Shown here: positions 1 to 9,900 of the stretch, piece after piece | Layout: each line of letters begins with the position of its first letter | How positions within the stretch are numbered: the stretch's first letter is position 1 | Origin: Candidatus Raymondbacteria bacterium RIFOXYA2_FULL_49_16 | GTDB lineage: Bacteria; Fibrobacterota; OXYB2-FULL-49-7; XYB2-FULL-49-35 | Assembly: GCA_001789205.1 (NCBI GenBank) | Contig: MFYT01000053.1 | Coordinates: 1-12,118, forward strand | Length of the DNA stretch: 12,118 nt | Direction: 5' to 3' | The notes under the pieces: generated by a model | The model's database searches: none | What the model was told of the DNA's origin: nothing | Seen by the model: only the letters and a program-made list of their open reading frames with translations | Translations under genes and position numbers: made by a program

Positions 1-468
1 TACACGCATTTGAAGGGGCAATTGACCAAGGCAATGCGCACTGATTACACATTTACAGACAATATGGTGACCTTGGGCAAGACCTATGAATACAAGCTTG
101 AGAGCGTTGACCTATATCATTTTACTGAGGAGTATAAGAACAAGGCAAATCTGACCATAGACAAAATCTTTCTCTTTGACCTTGAGCAGAACATGCCAAA
201 TCCTTTTAATCCAACTACCATCATTTTCTACAGCGTGCCTGGGAGATACAGTTCACAGAAAAAATTACCTGTGCGGCTTGAAATATTCAATATCAGGGGC
301 CAGTTGGTAAAGAACCTGGTGACCAGTGATAAGGGGCCAAACAGGTACAAGGTTGCATGGAATGGCAAGGCGAACAATGGAAGATATGTTGCATCAGGGG
401 TCTATGTATACCGAATCAATATTGGCGATAAGTATCTGAAAACAAAGAAGATGGTGATAGTTAAATAG
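1..468 (+). CDS. Secreted protein with T9SS type A C-terminal sorting domain (5' end missing)
   Basis: The reading frame is already open at base 1 and ends at TAG (466-468), so only the last 155 residues are visible; the true start is upstream. An in-frame TTG at base 10 is not taken as a start because coding continues before it. The first part (YTFTDNMV..GKTYEYKLESVD) looks like the last strands of a fibronectin-III-like fold, often found just before a sorting domain. From base 190 the NMPNPFNP motif opens a domain of about 92 residues with LEIFNIRGQLV, a W-x-G turn, a GVYVYRI strand and the Lys-rich end KTKKMVIVK, all hallmarks of the FlgD-like Por/T9SS type A sorting domain. Known role of the family: recognition by the type IX machinery after Sec export, then removal and attachment to the surface. 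The passenger domain and its function are outside the window. The sorting-domain call is strong; the host phylum is inference. Confidence 0.9.
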   Translation, partial: YTHLKGQLTKAMRTDYTFTDNMVTLGKTYEYKLESVDLYHFTEEYKNKANLTIDKIFLFDLEQNMPNPFNPTTIIFYSVPGRYSSQKKLPVRLEIFNIRGQLVKNLVTSDKGPNRYKVAWNGKANNGRYVASGVYVYRINIGDKYLKTKKMVIVK

Positions 469-471
469 CAG

Positions 472-516
472 GGGCGTCATTCAACAATGATTGCCCGCGT
501 CAAATGAATGACGCCC
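472..516. repeat. Inverted repeat just after the upstream stop codon
   Basis: A perfect 12-bp inverted repeat, GGGCGTCATTCA (472-483) against TGAATGACGCCC (505-516), encloses a 21-base loop and begins four bases after the TAG of the upstream gene. It could fold into a hairpin in the mRNA and protect or end the transcript. There is no T-run after the right arm, so it is not a textbook intrinsic terminator. The same segment is repeated downstream, which fits a dispersed intergenic repeat better than a dedicated terminator. Confidence 0.65.
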
Positions 517-595
517 TCTATGCAATGGTCATTCAACAACGATTGCCCGCATTAAATGAATGGCGCCCATACGCCCGTGCAATGGTCATTCAACA
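476..595. repeat. Tandem intergenic repeat, two full units and one partial
   Basis: Unit 1 (476-516) and unit 2 (528-568) are both 41 bp and match at 37 of 41 positions by eye. A third partial unit begins at 585. The join TGCAATGGTCATTCAACA occurs at 521-538 and 578-595, so the periods are about 52 and 57 bp. Each full unit begins with GTCATTCAACA and ends with TGAATG(A/G)CGCCC, so each is itself roughly palindromic. No coding frame fits. Probably a family of small intergenic repeats (REP/MITE-like); its genome-wide copy number cannot be seen here. Confidence 0.75.
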
Positions 596-710
596 GTTCC
601 CAATGTCCTGATCCCCCCATTAGCGCTCATTTCTGGAACACCCCCCCTTGCTAATGGGGGTATAATTCGCAAGGGTGCTCTGGGGGGATCATTTTCCCGC
701 ATTGAATGAC
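585..710. repeat. Nested palindromic element, MITE-like
   Basis: Three nested sets of inverted arms occur in 126 bp. Outer arms: GTCATTCAA (585-593) against TTGAATGAC (702-710). Middle arms: TGATCCCCCCA (609-619) against TGGGGGGATCA (681-691), perfect over 11 bp. Inner arms: CCCCCATTAGC (614-624) against GCTAATGGGGG (650-660), also perfect over 11 bp. The middle and inner left arms overlap at 614-619, so the RNA or single-stranded DNA can form one pairing or the other but not both in full. There is no ORF inside. It may be a miniature inverted-repeat element or a structured leader of the giant gene; the outer arms share sequence with the tandem units upstream. Confidence 0.7.
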
Positions 711-832
711 TAACACCCTTATCTATTCCTGTTTCCCACGATTAATCAAAAATCAATAATTCCAACCAAAAGTGATATATATCATTGATTTATAACTGCC
801 ATAAATATAGATTAATGGGTGGAGTTCGTATA
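711..832 (+). promoter_or_regulatory. AT-rich leader of the giant gene with a 12-bp palindrome
   Basis: This stretch is much richer in A and T than the coding DNA around it and should contain the promoter, but I see no convincing -10/-35 pair and no exact Bacteroidota-type TAnnTTTG box. It contains a perfect palindrome, TGATATATATCA (773-784), flanked by the weaker inverted pair AATCAAT (751-757) and ATTGATT (784-790). These could be an operator, a stem, or simply AT-rich sequence. An in-frame stop at 773-775 closes the giant frame upstream. Confidence 0.35.
821..824 (+). promoter_or_regulatory. Ribosome binding site choosing the start at 833
   Basis: GGAG lies 8 bases before the ATG at 833, a normal Shine-Dalgarno spacing. 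The other in-frame ATG at 815 has only AT-rich sequence upstream and no purine-rich site, so 833 is preferred. The two starts differ by six residues. Confidence 0.6.
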
Positions 833-940
833 ATGCGCGTATACGTTCAAATATATCTTTCTTTATTCTTTCCCAACAGAGCTGCAGGAATAAAAATCTT
901 GCTCCTCTCCTTTCTGTGTCTGCCTGCAATAGCATTTGCC
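833..940 (+). other. Sec signal peptide of the giant protein
   Basis: Residues 1-36 comprise a long N-region with R2, R16 and K21, a hydrophobic core (ILLLSFLCLPAIAF, residues 22-35) and an A-x-A cleavage site (AFA, residues 34-36) before T37. Cys29 lies inside the core and lacks a lipobox (the preceding residues are SFL), so signal peptidase I rather than lipoprotein processing is expected. The N-region is longer than usual, so a later start is conceivable but no better-placed ATG is seen. Confidence 0.8.
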
Positions 941-3900
941 ACCATCCTTCATGTTGGCTCAGGCCAGACTTATACGACCATTGCAGCTGGCATTGCCGCA
1001 ACCGCAAACGGCGATACGGTCTATATCCACAACGGAACGTACAGTGAAAATAATCTCTCCGTCTCTGCCAAGACAGGCGTTGTGATCAAAGGTGAGTCCA
1101 TGAAGGGCGTTATCATGAACTGCACAAGCACAAGCAGGGCGTTTTATATAAACGATGGTTGCGACTCAATTTATTTTATAAACTTTACCATACAAAATAC
1201 AAGCTCGTCAGCTATAAGCGCAGGTGGAAGCCCTGCTGGTCAAAGCCATATAAATTTCTCCAACATGACCTTCCAGAATTGTGTCTCTTCTACCAGAGGC
1301 GGGGCCATGGATGCGTATTATTTTCTAAAACAATGGCGTATTGACACCTGTTTTTTCTATGCTTGTTCGGCAAAAAGCGGCAATGGCGGGGCCATATACC
1401 ACAATCATAGCTCAACAGATACGCTTACAATAACAAACACCGTGTTTGAAAATTGTTATGCGAGCGGAGAAGCTGGCGCATTGCATGAATACGGATGTTG
1501 CGGTCCCGTTACGGTGGGATATAATTACCGGTGCAAATTTATAAACAACTATGCCGGCAATAAAGGCGGCGCTATCGGCAATATCGATGGAAACGGGGGG
1601 AGTTGGTGGACGCATGGGGGTTCAGCGGCTAGCCAATGCGATTTTATCGGCAACACCGCAGGAACCGATGCCCAACACCTAAATTTCTTATTAACTGGCG
1701 GCCAGAACGCGGAATACTGCTTCTGGGACGACGGCACAGCACCCGCAAACCCTGCTGACGCGAATTTCGCCATCACCAACTATGCCACAGCAATGCTTCC
1801 CATGAATTATTTCCCGCAATATCAGTACGACACACTGACCAGGTCTGACCCATGCAGTGTTTTTTATTCAGTGGGCACTTCAACCTCCAATCTCATGACC
1901 GGCACTCCCACGGTGTCTGTTTCCAGCGGTGTTGCCACCTTTTCAACTGCCCAGACCGGCAACATTGGCGCGGGAGACATGGTTACCCTTGATAACGGCT
2001 GGGTCTTTTATCTTAAACAAAAAACCTCGACCACTGTCTGGACTGTTTCTGCACCAATAGGCGCAAGTCCCAACAATATCTCCAGCCGCAAGGTTGTTTT
2101 CATCAAACGCGCGTTCAATTCATTGAATGCCGCCATTAGCGGCTCTGCTCCAGGTTCTGCAAATTCCAGCCATTTGAATACCATGGCGTTGACCACGGCA
2201 AAAACCAAATTATATATCTCCTGTTATGCTGATGGAAACGACGCTTCAATGGATACGGTGAGTAATACCTGGACCACAAGCGCATCGTATTACATCACCA
2301 TCTATACACCAACAAACACATTAACTGAATGCAATCAGAATCAAAGGCACGATGGCGTGATAAGCGGAGGCGGATATACCCTTACAAACACTGTTGCGAC
2401 CGACTACAAACGGAATCTGGATATTGGCGCCAGTTATACAAAAGTAATTGGATTGAAGATAATACGAACATCCTCTAACTGGTCATACGGAAGTTGCATA
2501 GGGGATTACTCTACCACAGGTGGCGTGACCAACTGTGAGTTTGCATATAATTTACTCTACCAGCAAAGCGGCGGTGACTATGGATGTCTAATTTATAATG
2601 GGAACATATCAGCAACAGACCACTATGCCTTCTCCATTCACGACAATATATTGATCAGCGGTTCCAGCACTTTGCTATGGGGAATTTATTACGGAGCAGC
2701 CTATCAAACCACAGCGGCGAGGCAGAGTAAGATTTATAACAATACCGTGTATGGAAGCTACACATCCTCGGGTGGGGCCATACGTATTGTTGTAAACAAC
2801 AGCGCCTCTTCATCATATCTGCCGCTGGTAAAAAATAATTATGCGGCAAATACGGGCACAGGTTCGGATTACATATTTGGCGGCGCTGACTACAGCAATG
2901 CGAACGCGGAATTCGCCTATAACGGGTCTGACGATGGCACTGCCGGCACCAGCAACGCCAACCAGACCATTTCCGCGGCAAACATGTACTTTACCTCTAC
3001 TACAGGCGGCAGTGAAGATTTGCACATAAAATCATGGTCATATGCCATTCTTGGCGGTGTGGGACCGTCGTCAGACGCCAATGTATCGTCCTTTGATATC
3101 GACGGTAATACACGTACGGGAACACAGACTGATATGGGTGCGGACAACACGCCTTATACACTCACCGCTGCCGCAGATCCCTGTACTTTGTATTATTCAG
3201 TTGGCACAAGCACCAATGATTTTAAGACCAGCTCTCCCACCATCTCTGTATCAGCCGGCATTGCCACCTTCTCTACTGGCCAAACCAGCACCAGTATGGG
3301 CGTGGGTGACATGATCACCGTGGCAACCAATTACACGCTGTATATAAAAAAGAAAAATTCTTCCACAGAATGGGTGGTCTGCGATCCAAGAGGCCGGACA
3401 CCCTCAAACATGTCAGCGCTTACTGTCACCTCCATCAAGCGCGCGTTCAATTCGCTCAATGCGGCCATAAGTGGCGCAAACCCGGGTGTGTGCAATGCTT
3501 CACACCTGAATCTTTCCGGCACCCCCATCAACCTTATCACTGCCGGCAAGCTGATATTTGTTCCATGCTATGCCGACGGCAATGACGAAGGGGGTTCGAT
3601 AAGCCTGTCGGCTTTCGGCTCATACCCGACCGAAGGGTGCGACGCTACCCATTATATTAAAATCTATACTCCCACCAATACATCAACCGAATGCAACCAG
3701 AGCCAGCGCCACAATGGGACGACAGGCAGCGGGTACAAACTGAATATCACAAGCACGTCAGGAAACGGCATTACTTTCACAGGTTCAGTGATGTACACCC
3801 GCATCGAAGGGCTCATCATACAGGGGCCGGGCGGTACGAGCACCGGGGATGGAATATTCAGTGACATCAACCATTACCTTATCAAGAACTGCATCATCAC

Positions 3901-6900
3901 CGGGTTCCAGGACGGCCATAGGAACGGCCGGACAGCGTCCCCAGGTATTTTTTTTGAGAACTGCCTTATATACGATTGCGTGAGCTACGGTGTGCATGGC
4001 GGATCCGTGACCCAATCCGGCGCGCTTTATCTGCTCAACAGCAGTATCATCGCCTGCGGATATGGCGCATGCTGCGAGCATGCGGCGCATGACTATATCA
4101 TCAGAAATACCATTTTCCAGAACAACGCCACCGATATCGGCTACAGCGGTACAGCGACCTCCTCCGATATTTTTGTGTATTCATCACTGCTTGAAACCAA
4201 TCCCGCTGCCTTTAGCGGCGCGGACAGCGCCAATCAGACCGGTGTCACCCTGCAATTCTCAGACTCCAGTAATAACAACTGGCACCTGTCCGCGTACGAT
4301 GCGTCTGCGCGCGATATAGGCACGGTCCTTTCCGGTCTTGCCATCTATCCCATTACTGACGATATTGACGGCACAACACGGCCGCTTGGCGCAGGGTGGG
4401 ATATTGGAGCGGATGAAATTGCCGCCTGCACCAACACCGCATTTCTCACAGGCAATATCTGGGTCGATTCAGCTCGGGGGAATGACCGCACGTGCAATGA
4501 ATGCAACGACTCCTTGCACCCCTTCAATACGTTGGACACGGCCTTTTCGCGTATCAGCAGGGTATCGGCCCTTACCGGCAATTTGACAGCCAAGATCGGC
4601 AAAGGTACATATACCATCGGAGAATTCGGGTTTATCCTCTCCGATGTTCAAACCTCGTCCAATAAGCGGCTTATCATCGAACCTCAGGAATTTGCTAAAA
4701 AAACCACTCAGATGCCTATCCTGACCAAAGCTGCAAAAACCGGAGGCGCTACGGCGTATATATTAGGCATAACCAACCACACAACTGTTCGAGGACTGAA
4801 ATTCTGCCTAACCGGCGACGGCGGATCACACGGAAATAGCCTGATCGTGGTCGGCAGACCCAGCGGCGGTACTCCGAACCATGTGGACAGCGTGATCATT
4901 GAGCGGAACATGTTTGACAATTCAGGCGTCACCAGCGGTTCTAGTATCTTTAAAATCGCAATCTCACCCGGAGAGGGCAGTTCGCACGACGTTTATATAC
5001 GAAACAACATCTTCTACAAAGGCGGCGGCGGGATCAACATCAACGAAAATAGTTGCTGCAACGCTGGTATGCGCGATTCCGCATATGTAATCACACAAAA
5101 CACTGTTTATGACTGCGATAGCAAATTCCTGAGCATCAACAATTATGGCGGGACCGCTGTTATGGCCAACATCACCATTGCCAACAATCTGATATCCAGC
5201 GCAAACGACACAATTTTCTACGGCACGCCTGATTATGCCGTTGGTCCGTACATGGTGTATAATACTGTGTATGAGTCTTCTCCCATCACCTATCCCTTCC
5301 AAGGGTTAAACGGCACCTATTATACCAAGAGCATCTGCGACTCTGCAACCTCAGCCTACCTGAGCACCACAAGCACAGACACCAACTTCCTGCGGCCGGC
5401 TGACGGGGCGCGGGCTGTTGATTTTGGCAGCGCCACGTATGCTCCCTCCACGGACATCTGGGGAAACACGCGCAGCCAGCAAGGCGGGCCTGACGCTGGC
5501 GCTGTGGAATCTCCCTATATTGGCACAACCATAACCCTTGGCGCGCACGACGCGGGCCAGGTCTCGGACGCATGCAACCAGACTGGGAAGCAAATAGACA
5601 CGGTCCTCTTCAGATTCAAGATCACCCCCACCGCCTCTCCCACTGTGGATCGCATTGCCTTCAGGCTCTGGAATATCAATAATCTTTTACAGCAAGATTT
5701 TTCCAATGTAAAAATAATCGAAGATACGGACAACGACGGCATACACGACGCCGGTGAAGTGACCCAAGTCGGCGGCTCGGCAACCACGGAGATCGCAAGC
5801 GACGCAGGCCGTATATATTTCACCGCTGATTTCGCGGTTGCCAGCGCCAAAAACTACCTCCTTGTGGCAGACCTGCAGTCGCTGTATCATAACGATTCAA
5901 TACGTATCGGTCTATACACGGACAGCATAACGCTCCTCAGCGGCCTTAAAAGCGGGACAGTCACGGACATTGCCCACAAGGAAGTATACACTACCCCCCC
6001 GTACCGGTTTGTGGCAATAGGAAACAAAACAAATTACACTACCGGGACCATTTCGACAACAGCAGGTTCAAAGGTGGTGACTGGCAGCGGTACTGCCTGG
6101 ATCACAGACAACCGTGGCCAGGGTGACAGCATATACATTGCCGCTTGTGGTAAAGGATATACAATTGATTCCGTGACTTCAGAAACGCGGATTGTGCTGC
6201 AACAAAACGCCAATACAACCAACAGCGGTGTTGCCTATACACTGCTGCGCAAATACCGGTTGCTGAGCAATTGGGAGGGACAACACACCAACCTTATTGC
6301 CAAAAATTGGGGTGAAAAAGTCCTGATCTATAAGGACACTATCCAAAATGCGCCTGGTATAGAAGGGGAACCATGGAATCCCGGCAAATGGGCCACCAAT
6401 GCCACGCATAAAATATGGCTTACAGCAAATGATTCCAACCGCCATAAAGGCATTGAAGGTACAGGCGTCATTATTGACGCGAATGGGGGCTATTTCACAA
6501 ACAGGCCCCCGCATATCATTTTTGAAAACATCGAGATACGGAACATGGGGGGGAGTTCTTCGTACTATGGCCTTTATTTTAGCGGTGATTCATGCGTTGT
6601 GAGGAACTGCATTGTGCACAATGCGACCCAAAGCGGCATCTATTTTAGCGACAACCAGGGTGATTCAGCATACAACAATATTGTGTATGATTGCGCAAAA
6701 TGGGGAATAATGCAGGACAATACCACTGAAGCATGCTATGTTGCCAATAACACAGTGTTCCACTGCGACACGGGAATCAGCAAAAGCTCAGCCAATGGTT
6801 CAGTCATTAACAACATCTGCTGGGGCAACCATGTATATGATTTTAATCAAGTTGGTTCCAGTAAATATTCCACAACCAAAGACACCAACAATATTTCAAG

Positions 6901-9900
6901 CGATGCCACATTGAACACGCTCGGTGTTGGTTCAAAAAACTATTACAGTATTACGTATGGCCAGATCGCTTTTATAGACACCGTTACCCGTAACCTCCGC
7001 CTGCGGGCAACAAGCACAGCCATCAATGCCGGAGCAGACCTCAGCGCGGTATTTACGAATGATATCGACGCTACAACACGGCCCACAGGCAGTGCGTTTG
7101 ACATTGGCGCGGACGAATTTCCCTATGGGGTGAGTCCCTGCGGATCAGACCCGTGCAGTGTCTATTATTCCGTTGGCACCAGCACATCGGACTTTAAAAC
7201 CAACACACCCACAATTTCAATCACCAATGGCACTGCCACGTTCTCGGAAGGCCAGACCGGCAACATAGGCGTGGGTGACATGATCACGTTCAACACCAAC
7301 TACGAAGTATACATCAAAAAGAAAAACACCGCGAGCGAATGGATTGTGCAGTGGCCCAATGGCAAGATACCATCGGGTGTATCAGGCGCTCCAGTGACGT
7401 CCATCAAACGCGCGTTCAATTCGCTCTACGCCGCAATTGACAGTTTACCTTCAGGGGCCTCGAATGCCGCACACCTGAATACCAAAGGATTGGTTGCCGG
7501 AGCATACAGATTATTTGTTCCCTGCTATGCCGATGGTACTGATGCCACGCGAGTCATTGTCGCCGGTTGGACCACTGATGCGACGCATAAGATAAAAATA
7601 TTCACTCCGAACAATACGAGCACGGAATGCAATCAGACGCAGCGGCACGATGGAACATGGTCAACAGGCTATCTTTTATCGTACAGTTCAACAAGTTTTT
7701 ACGCCCTGAGACTGGAAGTGCAAAACAACATAACAGTTGAGGGGTTGCGGGTAACCGCGACAGGCGCTTCCAACAATGGAATACAACTTATAAATACTGA
7801 CAATTGTATAATTAAAGATTGTATCATCAAAGGCTGTAATAGTGATGGAATCTACAATTTTAACCCCTCGGACGGAAAAAAGAATTATCTGATCAATAAT
7901 ACCATCTACGATAACAATGCTTCCGGAATCAGGACTGGACAAGCGGGATACAGCTCGGAAATAACGTATATTTACAACAATACCATATTCGGCAATGCTG
8001 AATACGGCATATTTTTATGGCGATACAGCAGCGGGACCACTCATTCGGCAATATTAAAAAACAATGTCTGCCAAAAGAATGGTAATGGCTCAACATCTTT
8101 TGACTATGGTGCAAGCGCCACAACAGGAACGTCAACCTATGATTTGTTCAACTGCATCAGTAAGGACAGTACGGCTGACGATTTCGGCGGTTCGGGTAAT
8201 GTGGTGGCCGCTACGCTGGAGTTCCAGGACTCCGCAAACAAGGATTTCCACCTGAACATCAATGACGCATCCGCGGTGGATAAAGGTTTGAGCCTCGCGG
8301 CTGACACATATTATCCCTTTAGCACTGATATTGACGGCGCCACCCGTTCAGGCACCTGGGACATTGGCGCAGATGAAGAGCTATACGCCATTGGCGCATG
8401 CACCTCTTCCCCGTGTAGTGTCTGCTATTCAGTGGGGACCAGCGCGTCGGATTTCAAAACCGGCACACCAACCATCTCAATAACCACGGGCACAGCCACC
8501 TTTTCAACAGGCCAGACCGGAAACATCGGCATTGGCGACAAAATCTATTTTGGCACAGGGACCAATGCCGTCTACATCAGGAAAAAAACATCGGCAACGG
8601 AATGGGAAGTGTCCACTGGCACTGGCGGAAGGCCAACCGGCATATCAGGTGCAACAGTCACTTCCATAAAAAGGGCCTTTGGTTTCCTTGGGGCTGCGAT
8701 AAATGGCATAAACCCTGGAGCGGCAAATGCAACCCATTTAAACGGCAAGGCGCTCACCACCAAGGACACCAGGCTCTACATTGCCTGCTATGCGGATGGT
8801 ACTGATACGTCCATGAACTTGCTCCATTATTCATGGACCACGGATGCAACACGGTATATCACCATTTTCACACCCGCAAACACATCGACTGAGTGCAACA
8901 GCAGCCAGCGGCACAATGGGGCCATTGATGGCGGCGGTTATACCATGAACAGCCCAAATCCCGATGGTTATGTATATAACATTGAGCTTGATGCACATTA
9001 CACAAAAGTTTTTGGAATCAAAATAGTGAGGACTTCAGCCAATTCCGGGTATTTTTCCGCTATTGGACGCCGTAATTATTCCAACAATTCCAGTACTGGG
9101 TGCGAAGTTGCCTATAATTTGCTCTACGAACCAAGCGGCGGGACCTTCGGAGGAATATTCTCGTGGTCAAACGCAGGTTGGTCATACGCCTATGCGTTAA
9201 ATTTCCATGATAATATTATCATCTCCACCTCCACTACTGCGCTATACGGTCTATCTTTTGCCATTAATAATCAAACTGACGCGGCCCATCAATGCAAAAT
9301 ATATAACAATACCGTGTATGGAAATTTTACCTCAGGGGGCGGGGCAATACGGATTGCCGTTGACAATAGCAGCGCATCGTCATACAGGTCCCTGGTCAAA
9401 AACAATTATGCGGTAAGCACGGGCGACGGCCCGGATTATATATTTAATGGCAATGATTATGACAACACCGCAAGCGTATTTGCCTACAATGGTTCGGACG
9501 ACGGCACAACTGGGACCAGCAACAGTAACCAGACCATTAGCGCAACAAACATGCTTTTTGTATCAACAATAAGCGGGAGCCAGGATCTTCATATATCGCC
9601 CTCGTCCTCCGGCATTGGCGCAGGCATAGGCCCATCGAGTGACGCCAATGTTTCAACAAGCGATATAGACGCTAACACCCGGTCCGGCGCCACTACAGAC
9701 CTTGGCGCGGATTTTTTCGAAGGGGCCTCAATGCTCTATCTTTCCGACCATACCGCGGGCCAAAAAAGCGACGCGTTTCACGAAAATGGCGTGGAAACCA
9801 ATGCGCACTTGTTCGCGTTTAAGTTGACTCCCGGCACTGGCACAGCCACTGTTACACAATTGGTATTTACGCTTTCAGGCATTTCCGGACTGACGGATGG

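Noticed and set aside
7-12. TTG at base 10 as the true start of the first gene
   Set aside because: The frame is open back to base 1 and the visible N-terminal residues continue a beta-sandwich strand pattern, so the gene is cut by the window edge.
472-516. Intrinsic terminator of the upstream gene
   Set aside because: The stem is good but no T-run follows it, the loop is 21 bases, and the unit is repeated at 528-568, so a repeat element explains it better.
476-595. CRISPR array
   Set aside because: There are only two full units, they differ at four positions, the spacing is short and unequal, and there are no cas genes nearby.
815-817. Upstream in-frame ATG as the start of the giant gene
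   Set aside because: No Shine-Dalgarno-like sequence precedes it, whereas the ATG at 833 has GGAG at a spacing of 8 bases. It would only lengthen an already long N-region by six residues.
829-834. TATAAT as a -10 promoter box
   Set aside because: It overlaps the preferred start codon, so transcription from it would begin inside the coding sequence; it looks like chance.
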